From assembly GCA_937899715.1 (NCBI GenBank), contig CALCNX010000065.1, positions 1 to 24,101 of the forward strand: a stretch of 24,101 nucleotides of DNA, in the 5' to 3' direction. The translations under genes were made by a program, and so were the position numbers. The notes beneath the pieces were generated by a model that was not told the DNA's origin, ran no database searches, and worked only from the letters and a program-made list of their open reading frames with translations. This document shows, one piece after another, positions 15,006-23,315 of the stretch (position 1 is the stretch's first letter; every line of letters begins with the position of its first letter). The DNA is from an uncultured bacterium (GTDB taxonomy: Bacteria > Bacteroidota > Ignavibacteria > Kapaibacteriales > UBA4661).

Positions 15006-15905
15006 TTACCGTCCACCCGTGAACATTGCTTTGAAAATATGCCCCGCCACTTCGGGATTTTCCTTCAGTCGGCGCACGGAATAACCGTACCAGTCATGCC
15101 CAAAGGGAACGTAAATACGCATTTTATGTCCTTGCGTAATGAGCGCATCACGTTTCTGCTCACGCACCCCAAGGAGCATCTGAAATTCGTAGCGGTCGCG
15201 GGGAACGCCGCGCTTGGCGATTTCTTCCAGTGCGAAATCCAGCAAAACGTCATCATGCGTGGCAATGCCGACGTACATATTGTTGTCGAAGAGGAGCCTG
15301 AGAAGCCGTTTGTAATTTTCCTGCACCTCTTCCCGCCCTCGGAAAGCGATTGTTTCCGACTCCACATAGATTCCTTTGCACAGACGCACCGACGCTCCTG
15401 CTTTTGACAGATTACGAATATCATTCTCGCTGCGCCGCATATATGCTTGTATCACAACACCTGTATTGTCGAAGCCATCGGCACGAAGACGATGATAGAG
15501 CGCAATCGTTTTGTCGGTATAAGGCGAATTTTCCATATCAAGCCGTACAAAGCGCTTGATTGCTTGTGCCTTTGCGATAATGTTCCGTACATTAGTATAG
15601 CAAAATTCATCGTCAATATCCAAACCAAGCGAGGTCAGTTTCACCGACAAGCCTGATTGCAACTGATTTGCATTGATAGCATCCAGCACTGTTTGGGACA
15701 TCTGTGCTTCTTGCTCGGCTTGCGAGCGTGAACTGACAAATTCACCCAGCACATCCACCGTGCAGACCGCACCCAAACCATTCAATCGGCGAACAGTATT
15801 GACGGCATCCGGCACCGTTTCTCCGGCAATATAGCGGCTGGAGACCTGACGAACGATCGGCTTCGGAACAATAGGCAGCGATTTGGCAATAAGCTCATTC
15901 AACAT
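15006..15905 (-). CDS. Proline dehydrogenase (monofunctional, FAD-dependent)
   Basis: This 299-residue protein oxidises L-proline to pyrroline-5-carboxylate, passing electrons to FAD and then to quinone. The family motifs are intact in order: VKLTSLGLDID (88-98), RLDMENSPYTD (121-131), QAYMRRSENDI (153-163), VRLCKGIYVES (173-183), ATHDD (215-219), QMLLGVRE (242-249) and YVPFGHDWYGYSVRRLKENP (265-284). The last contains the Y..RRL.E substrate-binding signature. The length fits the compact Thermus/PutB type rather than the large bifunctional PutA; no P5C dehydrogenase gene is in the window. The ATG at 15905 is preceded by AAGGAAG at a 5-base spacing, which decides the start over the GTG at 15953. 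It is the last gene of the apparent cluster, 77 bases after the yciO-like gene. Confidence 0.95.
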   Translation of the reverse strand: MLNELIAKSLPIVPKPIVRQVSSRYIAGETVPDAVNTVRRLNGLGAVCTVDVLGEFVSSRSQAEQEAQMSQTVLDAINANQLQSGLSVKLTSLGLDIDDEFCYTNVRNIIAKAQAIKRFVRLDMENSPYTDKTIALYHRLRADGFDNTGVVIQAYMRRSENDIRNLSKAGASVRLCKGIYVESETIAFRGREEVQENYKRLLRLLFDNNMYVGIATHDDVLLDFALEEIAKRGVPRDRYEFQMLLGVREQKRDALITQGHKMRIYVPFGHDWYGYSVRRLKENPEVAGHIFKAMFTGGR

Positions 15906-15910
15906 GATAG

Positions 15911-15917
15911 CTTCCTT
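15911..15917 (-). promoter_or_regulatory. Ribosome binding site of the proline dehydrogenase gene
   Basis: On the minus strand the sequence reads AAGGAAG, 5 bases before the ATG at 15905. It is one of the few clear Shine-Dalgarno sites in the window, and it rejects the longer start at 15953. Confidence 0.7.
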
Positions 15918-15957
15918 TTGAAAATTTTGGATAAGGGAATATCGTGAACACACGTGT

Positions 15958-15996
15958 TAGTCAAGCAATGTAGTCGAGCAACTTAGTCGAGCAATT
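15958..15996. repeat. Three tandem 13-bp units across the end of the yciO-like gene
   Basis: The units TAGTCAAGCAATG, TAGTCGAGCAACT and TAGTCGAGCAATT follow each other without a gap. The last overlaps the final codons and stop codon (TTA at 15983-15985 on the plus strand) of the minus-strand yciO-like gene, so the gene's end appears to have been copied downstream in 13-base steps. Confidence 0.75.
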
Positions 15997-16624
15997 CGGG
16001 TAGCTCAGCCAAGACATCATTCACGCGAGCGCCGCGTCTCACCAGCGCAAATGCGTCATCGGTCATGTCTATTACGGTGGATTCGCCCATGAAATGATAC
16101 TCATTAGGCGTAATGACGACATCCACAACGGGCGCAAAAGCAGCAACGAGGTCTTCAGGCGTTTCAAATTCATCGTCATCGGTACGCGCCGTGATGGAAA
16201 TAAGCGGCGTAGAGAGTTCTTTGAGCAATGCCAGTGCAATACGACTGTCCGGCACCCGAATACCAGTGGTCTTCCGCTTGGGGTCAACGGCGTAGTGAGG
16301 AACCGACTTCGTAGCGGGAAGAATAAACGTGAACGGACCCGGAATAAGGCGCTTGATAGCTCGGTACGCATGATTACTCACTCTGGCATATTCAGCAATA
16401 TTTGCCAGCGAATCGCACAAAAACGTAAGATGCTTATGCTCCGGCAAACGCCGAATCTGACGAATCTTCGTAATAGCCGACTTCTGCGACAAACAGCACC
16501 CAAGGGCAAAGCCAGTGTCGGTGGGATAGAGCGCCACCGCTCCGCCCCGCAAGGCGGAGATAACCTTGCTTACTTTGTAGGTTTCCGGATTAGTGGCGTG
16601 CATATCGAATGTTAAAGAAGCCAT
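15983..16624 (-). CDS. YrdC/Sua5-superfamily protein, YciO subfamily
   Basis: This 213-residue single-domain protein belongs to the YrdC fold family, whose best-known members (TsaC/Sua5) make threonylcarbamoyl-AMP for the t6A modification of tRNA. The nucleotide/phosphate-binding features are visible: YPTDTGFALGC (33-43), IRRLPEHKHLTFLC (57-70), GPFTFILPATKSVPH (96-110), RKTTGIRVPD (117-126) and ESTVIDMTDD (181-190). The TSANxSG-like motif of TsaC/Sua5 is absent and reads SITARTDDDEFETPEDL (143-159), matching the YciO paralogue. The YciO role is less certain than that of TsaC, so a t6A function should not be assumed. The ATG at 16624 has only a weak GAAAG upstream. It starts 27 bases after the OmpA-FecR gene stop and probably shares its transcript. 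Confidence 0.88.
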   Translation of the reverse strand: MASLTFDMHATNPETYKVSKVISALRGGAVALYPTDTGFALGCCLSQKSAITKIRQIRRLPEHKHLTFLCDSLANIAEYARVSNHAYRAIKRLIPGPFTFILPATKSVPHYAVDPKRKTTGIRVPDSRIALALLKELSTPLISITARTDDDEFETPEDLVAAFAPVVDVVITPNEYHFMGESTVIDMTDDAFALVRRGARVNDVLAELPELLD

Positions 16625-16651
16625 GAACAGTCTTTCAGAGAATGACGGCTT

Positions 16652-18358
16652 TTACCACACCATGTAGGTTGCGATAAGAGCGCTCAGTGCGGCGATTGAA
16701 CGCATAATAAGCAAGAGTGAGCGGTGGTCGAGTGCATAACTCCGAATCCGATACATGAGGTGGTTCATGTTTTCGGTAAAATTAAATTGAAGGTTATTGC
16801 CTTCCACCGCCCAAGAATTGATGTATCGCGCTTGAAATGGCGTATTGATAAGGATGCTCACCCACAAGAGCACCGCCGCAAATAAGAACATCACAAAGCC
16901 CATCGCACGGAAGACAAAGCCTTTACCAGTCCCTGTAATCATCAAAATACCCTCAATCGGCTTGCTTTCTATACCGTAGTCGTCAATACTGGCAATGCGG
17001 TAATAATACTGCCCCGAATCCAGACGCATGGAAACAGAATCACCTGTCTGAAAGACGTGCCGATAGACAAGCGACGTAAAAGACGGGTCGTTTGCTACCT
17101 CCAACCGTGTGAGCGGCGCACGATGCACCCACTGAAACAGCACGGGCGAAGGAACAGCAAGCAATTCGGCGAGTGCTTTGTCCGGCGATACCAACTCAGG
17201 CATGGCGGGAATACGGCGTACCGTGTTATTGCCACCCTGCATCGAAAAGCCGAAGCCCTTTTCTATCTCGACTGTCGAATCGCTTGCGCTACTGCCCAGT
17301 TTTATCTTGGCATTGCTGCCCTCAAAGACCGAGACTGTTGAGCGCTGGTTGCTGTCCACCGTTACGTTGCCAGCATTCGTACTGTCAAATTCAATGGCAG
17401 AGCCAGAGGTTTTAACGACCATCCCTTTCTTCCCATTCAGTTTCACGAACATATTGCCATTGAAGAGGCGGACGTTTTCTTGCGGTTTGTCGGATGCTCG
17501 GTCTTTGCTGGGGCTATAGATAAGCATAGACGTATTTTCGCTAATCTGAATCTTGCTGTTGTCGGTAAAGGTGATCTCGGCACGCGAGTTCTCGCCAGTA
17601 TTGATGCGGTGATATTCGTACACGGCATCGCTTGAGCGGGCAGTGTGAAAGTCCAGCTCCCACGGTGCTCGAAGTTGCACTTTATTTTGAATCGTTGAGA
17701 TTTTACCAATACCCTCCGCCGCTTTTCCCGACTCGGTCGTCAGAGCTTGCTGTGTCACAGACGAAACACCGACTATTTCTACACGGCGGTTCTGTGAGCG
17801 TCCTTTTTCATCGGTGTTTGATTTGAGCGGTCGTGTATCGCCGAAGCCCTGAGTACGAATACGTCCTCCTAAAATACCGAAGCGCTCCATCAAATACTTT
17901 TTTGCTCCCTCAGCACGCTCTTTGGAAAGTTGCAGATTTTTGGCAGCATCGCCTTCCGATGAAGCGTGACCGCGTATCTCAATTTCCAAATCCGGGCGTG
18001 CCATTAAGTATTCACCCAGCGCATTAAAAAACGGCAGACTGTTAGGCTCTAAGGCAGCGCTTCCTACCTTGAAAGCGGAATCTTGCACCGAAAGTTTTCC
18101 GCCGGGCCCCAAATCGAAGGCAATAACCCGTTGTGCGCTTGGTTGAATTGAGGGCTGCGAAACTGCTTGTGGACGGCTCTGCGCGGGTGAAGTGCCAAGC
18201 TGCGGCACACGTACTTGTGGCTGCTGCTTGGGAGCAGCGCCTATTTGCGCAAAAAGATTGCCCGCAGAGAAACTGAGGAGCGCAAGGCTGAGCAATACAC
18301 CGCAAGCGCAGAATAATGGAATAAAAGAATGTAATCTATGTGGTTTCTGCCAAATCAT
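16652..18358 (-). CDS. OmpA-FecR-FN3 fusion envelope protein with C-terminal membrane helices
   Basis: This 568-residue protein has an unusual domain order. Residues 10-38 form a hydrophobic signal peptide or anchor ending in FAQ. Residues 42-78 are rich in P, Q and S. An OmpA C-terminal domain follows at about 80-196 (LEIEIRGHASSEGD, NLQLSKERA, GFGDTRPLKSNTDEKGRSQNRRVEI), a peptidoglycan-binding fold. A FecR-like beta-rich domain occupies about 233-375 (TGENSRAEITFTDNSKIQISENT, FNGNMFVKLNGKKGMVVKTSG), then a fibronectin-like segment about 404-475 (FQWVHRAPLTRLEVANDPSF, YYYRIASIDDYG). Two hydrophobic segments end it (about 480-505 and 547-567). It may link peptidoglycan to the inner membrane, but this is inference. 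No sigma factor lies beside it, unlike classical FecR operons. I chose the ATG at 18358 over the TTG at 18409; neither has a clear ribosome site. Confidence 0.82.
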   Translation of the reverse strand: MIWQKPHRLHSFIPLFCACGVLLSLALLSFSAGNLFAQIGAAPKQQPQVRVPQLGTSPAQSRPQAVSQPSIQPSAQRVIAFDLGPGGKLSVQDSAFKVGSAALEPNSLPFFNALGEYLMARPDLEIEIRGHASSEGDAAKNLQLSKERAEGAKKYLMERFGILGGRIRTQGFGDTRPLKSNTDEKGRSQNRRVEIVGVSSVTQQALTTESGKAAEGIGKISTIQNKVQLRAPWELDFHTARSSDAVYEYHRINTGENSRAEITFTDNSKIQISENTSMLIYSPSKDRASDKPQENVRLFNGNMFVKLNGKKGMVVKTSGSAIEFDSTNAGNVTVDSNQRSTVSVFEGSNAKIKLGSSASDSTVEIEKGFGFSMQGGNNTVRRIPAMPELVSPDKALAELLAVPSPVLFQWVHRAPLTRLEVANDPSFTSLVYRHVFQTGDSVSMRLDSGQYYYRIASIDDYGIESKPIEGILMITGTGKGFVFRAMGFVMFLFAAVLLWVSILINTPFQARYINSWAVEGNNLQFNFTENMNHLMYRIRSYALDHRSLLLIMRSIAALSALIATYMVW

Positions 18359-18432
18359 AATCGGAACAAATTCAAGAGTGAGATACGGCTGAAGAATACT
18401 TAATTTCAAGCGTCAGCAAAAATAGAGCCTTG

Positions 18433-19659
18433 CTAGGTATTATGCAAGTAAAACACCGCAATAGAATCCACAACATACCGAATCTGCGCCTCATCAAGCT
18501 CGGGATAAATCGGCAATGCCAATACGTGCGCCGCAAGACAGTTTGCCACCGGGAAATCGTCGTCTTTTGCTTGTAGAGAATTAAAACACTCTTGACGGTG
18601 AAACGGCACAGGGTAATAAATTTCCGTGCCGATTCCAAACGCGGTAAGATGCTCACGAAGCGCATCACGACGCGGGACGCGAATGGTGTATTGATTATAG
18701 ATATGATGATTCCTCACACCGGAGTCGGCGTAGAGCGTAGGCGGTAGCAAAATAGTATTTTGGTCGTCAAAGCGCTCTATCGGTGCATCGGCACAACGCG
18801 GACACCCTCCAAAACCCGAACACGCCTTGTGCTGAGGGAACTCCTCCGCCAAACCTGCTTCCACGAACAGGCGCGTGTAGAGCGCTGCATTCCGCGCACG
18901 TGCTGCGTGCCACGCCTCCAAGTGCGGGAATTTTACGTTCAACACGGCAGCTTGCAGCGCGTCCATACGAAAATTCCCCCCAATGAGTTTGTGATAATAG
19001 CGCGGCTCCATACCGTGATTGCGAATGTGCTTTAGTTTGGTATAAAGCGCTTCATCATTAGTAGTAACAAGCCCCGCGTCGCCGAAAGCGCCTAAATTTT
19101 TCGTCGGGTAAAACGAGAAGCACCCTATCTGCCCGATAGAACCTGCTTTGCGCCCGTCCTTGTACGTTGTGCCGATAGCCTGAGCAGCATCTTCTATCAC
19201 CGCCAAGCCATGCTTGTCCACAATCCGCATAATTTCATCCATAGCGGCACATTGTCCAAAAAGGTGGACAGGAATAATCGCTTTCGTGCGAGGCGTGATG
19301 AGATTTTCGAGAAGTGTGGGATTGATATTGAAGCCGTCCGGCTCAGAATCCACAAAAATAGGCGTTGCGCCCACCCGCGCCACTGCGCCGGCAGTAGCAA
19401 AGAAGGAAAATGTGGGCACAAGAACTTCGTCGCCCGCGCCAACATCCAGTGCCATGAGCGCCATGATGAGCGCATCGGTGCCACTGGAAACGCCAAGAGC
19501 AAAACGCGAACCCGTGTATTCTGCCATGGTGCGCTCAAGCGCATCAACTTCGCTGCCCAGAATGCATACTTGGGATTCGGCGACACGGATAAGTGCAGCA
19601 TCTAAATCGGGTTTGAGCGCACGATATTGTGATTGAAGGTCTAATAGAGAAACTGTCAT
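18433..19659 (-). CDS. DegT/DnrJ/EryC1/StrS-family PLP-dependent aminotransferase
   Basis: This 408-residue protein belongs to the sugar aminotransferase family that acts on nucleotide-linked keto-sugars for surface polysaccharide synthesis. The family signatures are intact: GVSSGTDALIMALMAL (56-71), the PTFSFFATAGAVARVGATPIF-like region (82-102), IPVHLFGQCAAMDEI (129-143), IEDAAQAIGTTYK (155-167), and CFSFYPTKNLGAFGDAG with the predicted PLP-binding Lys187. GGNFRMDALQAAVL (227-240) and TEIYYPVPFH (345-354) follow. An insertion near 274-315 holds a compact cysteine cluster (C280, C286, C289). The ATG at 19659 lacks a Shine-Dalgarno site. It is the first gene of the minus-strand cluster and divergent from the TonB-dependent receptor. 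The specific sugar cannot be named, as no other sugar-biosynthesis gene is in the window. Confidence 0.92.
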   Translation of the reverse strand: MTVSLLDLQSQYRALKPDLDAALIRVAESQVCILGSEVDALERTMAEYTGSRFALGVSSGTDALIMALMALDVGAGDEVLVPTFSFFATAGAVARVGATPIFVDSEPDGFNINPTLLENLITPRTKAIIPVHLFGQCAAMDEIMRIVDKHGLAVIEDAAQAIGTTYKDGRKAGSIGQIGCFSFYPTKNLGAFGDAGLVTTNDEALYTKLKHIRNHGMEPRYYHKLIGGNFRMDALQAAVLNVKFPHLEAWHAARARNAALYTRLFVEAGLAEEFPQHKACSGFGGCPRCADAPIERFDDQNTILLPPTLYADSGVRNHHIYNQYTIRVPRRDALREHLTAFGIGTEIYYPVPFHRQECFNSLQAKDDDFPVANCLAAHVLALPIYPELDEAQIRYVVDSIAVFYLHNT

Positions 19660-19740
19660 AGAATGGCGGAAATACGTGCTAGAAATAGTTGAGGAATAAA
19701 CATTAGTTTACAATTTATTAACATTTACACTTTTTCGCGC

Positions 19741-19768
19741 TTGATAAAGATGTAAAATTGTATTTTTG
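19741..19768 (+). promoter_or_regulatory. Bacteroidetes-type promoter of the TonB-dependent receptor gene
   Basis: TTG at 19741-19743 is separated by 17 bases from TATTTTTG at 19761-19768, matching the Bacteroidetes sigma consensus TTG-N17-23-TAnnTTTG. It lies 75 bases before the start codon in the divergent intergenic region 19660-19843. No equally good match was seen on the minus strand for the aminotransferase gene. Confidence 0.65.
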
Positions 19769-19832
19769 CCTCAATTCAATCACGCATATCTATCAAATTT
19801 TCGATGGATATTCTTTCACCTCAATTCTTTAT

Positions 19833-19836
19833 GGAG
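19833..19836 (+). promoter_or_regulatory. Ribosome binding site of the receptor gene
   Basis: GGAG lies 7 bases before the ATG at 19844. It fixes the start there, although the frame is open to a TTG at 19766, which falls inside the promoter. Confidence 0.65.
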
Positions 19837-19843
19837 AATTACT

Positions 19844-22800
19844 ATGAAAAGAAGCCTACTTCTTTTTTGTGCCCTGTCTATGATGCTGTTGCCAGCACTT
19901 GCGCTTAAAGCGCAGGTAACGACGGGTGTCATGAATGGTCTTATCACAGATAAGGCAGGGAAACCGCTCACAGGCGTTCGCGTTACTGCCACACACGAGC
20001 CGTCCGGCTCAAAGTATGGAGCGGTAACAAATACAAGCGGTCGTTATTTAATTCCGGGTATGCGCACAGGCGGTCCCTACACCGTACAGGCTAGTGCAAT
20101 AGGCATGAAGGCAGAAAAATATAACGACATATACGTTAAACTTGGCGATTCATATGTATTGAACGTCAAGTTAGATGAAGGCGAAGTAAAATTGAGTGAG
20201 ATTACCGTTGTCTCGAAAAAAAATGCGGTTATGGCAAGCGAACGTACGGGCGCGGCAACAAATATTGGTCGTGAAGTTATTCAGACTATGCCGACACTCA
20301 ATCGGAATGTGCAAGACATGACTCGTATGACACCGCAAGCAAATGGTTTCTCTATCGCGGGTCAAGACCCACGTTTTGTAAACTTCAGTGTGGACGGCTC
20401 GGTATTCAATAACAACTTCGGTCTGCAAGGTGCAGGCGGTGGTGCATTGCCTGGAGCACAGACAAATTCTACTCCAATCTCGCTGGACGCAATCGAAGAG
20501 CTGCAAGTCAATATCGCTCCATATGATGTTCGCCAAGGTGGTTTTGTAGGTGCCGGTATCAATGCCATTACACGTAAAGGTGATAACGAGTTTCGTGCAT
20601 CTGCTTTCTATAATCTGCGCAACCAAAGATTCCTCGGTGATTCGGCAAAAAGTTTTGATGGTACCTCTGCACCGATCTTGGCACCTTTACAAGTGTTTGA
20701 TATTAGGCAGTATGGCTTTCGTTTCGGTGGACCGATTGTGCAGGATAAATTGTTCTTCTTCGTTAACGGTGAAATTGAAGACCGTACCGACCCGGCAACA
20801 ACAAACGTTGCAAGCAACGCAACAACACCTACGGGTCTAAATGTCGTGCGCCCCAACATTAACCTCGCAGACTCTCTTAATCGTTTGAAGGCTTTTCTCA
20901 TCGATAAATTTCAATACGATCCGGGTGTCTATCAAGGTTATAATTTCAGCACCTTTAGCGCGAAAGCAACGGCTCGTTTAGATTACAATATTGATGAATC
21001 ACAAAAAGTGAGTGTTCGCTTTAATTACTTACGCTCCTATCGTGATATTGTTGCTTCCAATAGCGGTTCTCTTGGTTCACGCAACAACATCAACGCACTT
21101 AATTTTTCCGGCAATAACTATCGCCAAAACAATGACGTGTACTCAGCTATTGCTGAATACAACGGTACATTTAATAGCGAGTGGTTTGTCAATGCGACAG
21201 TTGGCTTTACGGCAAACCGTGATTACCGCTCGTTGCTGGCAAGTAGCCGCTTCCCGCTTGTTGATATTATTCAAGGCGGCAACAACATTACATCATTCGG
21301 TGATGAACCGTTTACACCAAACAACAAACTTGACAACGACACCTATCAAGTGCAACTGAACCTCACGCGCTACCTTGGCGACCACATTCTGACGGCAGGT
21401 GCAAATTTTGAAGGCTTTACCTTTGTCAATGGTTTTACACCCGAAATTAGCGGCGTATATCAATTCAATTCATTTACTGATTTCTATAATGCAGTTGCCG
21501 GACAGAACGTTCGTCTGAACGCCTTCCGCAAGTATTTCTCGGCACTGCCGGGCGGCGCTGTACCATTTGCACGCACAGAAGCATCACAAATTGGCTTCTA
21601 CCTTCAAGACGAATGGTCTATCAGCAAGCAATTCAAAATTACGCTTGGTGTTCGTGCAGACGTTACCTCGTTTGGTCAAACAGCACTTGCAAACCCAGAA
21701 GTGGCAGGACTTACCTTTAACGGCGAGCGCTTTAATACTGACAAATTGCCGCTCACAAACGTTTTATTCTCACCTCGCTTTGGTTTCAACTGGGATGTGA
21801 CCGGCGAACGCACGACACAAATTCGTGGTGGCGCGGGCATTTTCACCGGTCGTGTACCATTCGTTGTTATCTCGAACCAAGTGGGTAATACAGGTATGTA
21901 CAACGGAGCATTCAGTATCTCCGGTGCGCAACTGAATGTAACTAATTTGACCGGAACAACGACACCAGTTCGCTGGTCAACGGACTTGAACGCAAATATT
22001 CCGGCAGATGCTTCCACGCGCGTACCCCCTGCCTCATACGGTGTTGCTGTTTCAAGCCCCAACTTCAAATACCCGCAGGTATTTCGCGCAAACTTCGCCA
22101 TTGACCAAGAATTACCACTTGGTATTATCGGTACAGTGGAAGGTATTTTCAGCCAGAATTTGAATGCGGTTCTTTATCGCAATGCAAATTTGAATCCGGC
22201 AACGGGCCAGTTTGTAGGACCGGACAATCGTCCGCGTTTCCCCGGCTCTTACAAACAATCCGCTATTGGCGCACAAACTACCGGTGTGGATAGTGCAAAC
22301 CGAGGAACCTACAAAATTACTGACGTAACGATACTGGACAATACCAGTCAAGGCAACTCTTATTCCATTACAGGGCAACTGCAAAAAAGATTTGACTTTG
22401 GTCTTAATCTTATGGCAGCATACACATATTCACAGTCAACAGACTTGGCAAACTTTGGTTCAATTGCATTCTCTTCATGGCGCGATGCTCTGTCCATCCG
22501 TGGAAATAATTCGTTGGATTTATCATATTCATCGAATGATCTCCGTAATCGTTTTATTGCTTCGGTCGGATATACTTTGAATTGGGCTGATGTTGTTGGT
22601 GATGCTGGACGCACTATCGGCAAAACGAGCATCAACCTTTTCTTACAAGCACAAAATCAAAACCGTGGATCTTTCACAATTCGCGGCGATATGAACGGCG
22701 ACGGTGTTCAGAACAATGATATAATGTTCGTACCTCAAGACCAAACACAAATTGCATTTAACAACCTCGTGATCGGTACGCGCACATTTGATGCCACCGC

Positions 22801-23212
22801 TCAGTGGAACGCCCTTGATGCTTATATCAAGAGCAATGCGTACTTGGAATCTCGTCGTGGTCAATACACCGAACGTAACGGATATTTGCGCGACATACTT
22901 ACACAGTTAGATTTGTCTCTCACCCATGAAATCATGCTTGACTTGGGCAAACCGACAGGTGTTCAATTCCGCCTTGATGTGTTCAATGTTCTTAATGTGC
23001 TGGATAAGAGCTTAGGAGTCGCACAGGTTCTGAATATGACTAATCCTCTGCAATATAATGGCGTTACGACCGATGGCCGCCCGCGCTACATTCTTGCAGG
23101 CACATCGGTAAGCTCAACGGGTAATCTTAGCCTATTGCCAGTTCTGCGTGGTGGAAATGCCATTGCCGATGTATGGCAAATGCAATTCGGTATTCGTGTT
23201 ACCTTCAACTAA
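19844..23212 (+). CDS. TonB-dependent receptor, Oar-like, with carboxypeptidase regulatory-like domain
   Basis: This is a 1122-residue outer-membrane protein. Residues 1-24 are a signal peptide ending ALKAQ. A carboxypeptidase regulatory-like beta-sandwich spans about 25-113 (GVMNGLITDKAGKPLTGVRV, NTSGRYLIPGM). ITVVSKK near 120-126 may act as a TonB-box-like strand. The plug follows to about 245 (MPTLNRNVQDMTRMTPQ, NFSVDGSVFNNNFG, SLDAIEELQVNIAPYDVRQGG, GAGINAITRKG), and the rest is a barrel of alternating polar/aromatic strands ending WQMQFGIRVTFN. The plug motifs resemble Oar-type receptors rather than SusC: no SusD gene follows and the SusC plug signature was not seen. The substrate is unknown. 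A calcium-loop-like DMNGDGVQNND occurs near residue 949, probably in an extracellular loop. It is transcribed alone from the promoter at 19741 and ends at a bidirectional terminator. Confidence 0.92.
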   Translation: MKRSLLLFCALSMMLLPALALKAQVTTGVMNGLITDKAGKPLTGVRVTATHEPSGSKYGAVTNTSGRYLIPGMRTGGPYTVQASAIGMKAEKYNDIYVKLGDSYVLNVKLDEGEVKLSEITVVSKKNAVMASERTGAATNIGREVIQTMPTLNRNVQDMTRMTPQANGFSIAGQDPRFVNFSVDGSVFNNNFGLQGAGGGALPGAQTNSTPISLDAIEELQVNIAPYDVRQGGFVGAGINAITRKGDNEFRASAFYNLRNQRFLGDSAKSFDGTSAPILAPLQVFDIRQYGFRFGGPIVQDKLFFFVNGEIEDRTDPATTNVASNATTPTGLNVVRPNINLADSLNRLKAFLIDKFQYDPGVYQGYNFSTFSAKATARLDYNIDESQKVSVRFNYLRSYRDIVASNSGSLGSRNNINALNFSGNNYRQNNDVYSAIAEYNGTFNSEWFVNATVGFTANRDYRSLLASSRFPLVDIIQGGNNITSFGDEPFTPNNKLDNDTYQVQLNLTRYLGDHILTAGANFEGFTFVNGFTPEISGVYQFNSFTDFYNAVAGQNVRLNAFRKYFSALPGGAVPFARTEASQIGFYLQDEWSISKQFKITLGVRADVTSFGQTALANPEVAGLTFNGERFNTDKLPLTNVLFSPRFGFNWDVTGERTTQIRGGAGIFTGRVPFVVISNQVGNTGMYNGAFSISGAQLNVTNLTGTTTPVRWSTDLNANIPADASTRVPPASYGVAVSSPNFKYPQVFRANFAIDQELPLGIIGTVEGIFSQNLNAVLYRNANLNPATGQFVGPDNRPRFPGSYKQSAIGAQTTGVDSANRGTYKITDVTILDNTSQGNSYSITGQLQKRFDFGLNLMAAYTYSQSTDLANFGSIAFSSWRDALSIRGNNSLDLSYSSNDLRNRFIASVGYTLNWADVVGDAGRTIGKTSINLFLQAQNQNRGSFTIRGDMNGDGVQNNDIMFVPQDQTQIAFNNLVIGTRTFDATAQWNALDAYIKSNAYLESRRGQYTERNGYLRDILTQLDLSLTHEIMLDLGKPTGVQFRLDVFNVLNVLDKSLGVAQVLNMTNPLQYNGVTTDGRPRYILAGTSVSSTGNLSLLPVLRGGNAIADVWQMQFGIRVTFN

Positions 23213-23244
23213 TACCTGAAGAGCGAACAACCAAGCAAAACATT

Positions 23245-23299
23245 AAAAGCCCCTGTATCTATGCGATTCTCCGCTACGATACAAGGGCTTTTGCTTTTT
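23245..23299. terminator. Bidirectional terminator between receptor and oxidoreductase genes
   Basis: The arms 23245-23259 and 23278-23292 pair as AAAAGCCC-C-TGTATC with GATACA-A-GGGCTTTT, with one mismatch and an 18-base loop. The plus strand then reads GCTTTTT, and the minus strand reads TTTT within the closing arm. It sits between the convergent receptor and oxidoreductase genes. Confidence 0.8.
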
Positions 23300-23315
23300 A
23301 GCGTGTTGCTTTTTA

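Noticed and set aside
15983..16624. Calling this gene tsaC/sua5
   Set aside because: The motif that replaces TSANxSG and the RRLPEHKHLTF segment match YciO paralogues better, so a t6A synthase name would overstate the evidence.
16652..18358. FecR-type anti-sigma regulator controlling the nearby TonB receptor
   Set aside because: No ECF sigma factor is adjacent, the receptor lacks a recognisable N-terminal signalling (STN) domain, and the OmpA fusion points to an envelope role.
19709..19762. Eight-base inverted repeat TACAATTT/AAATTGTA near the receptor promoter
   Set aside because: The region is very AT-rich and the arms are short and 38 bases apart, so chance is likely.
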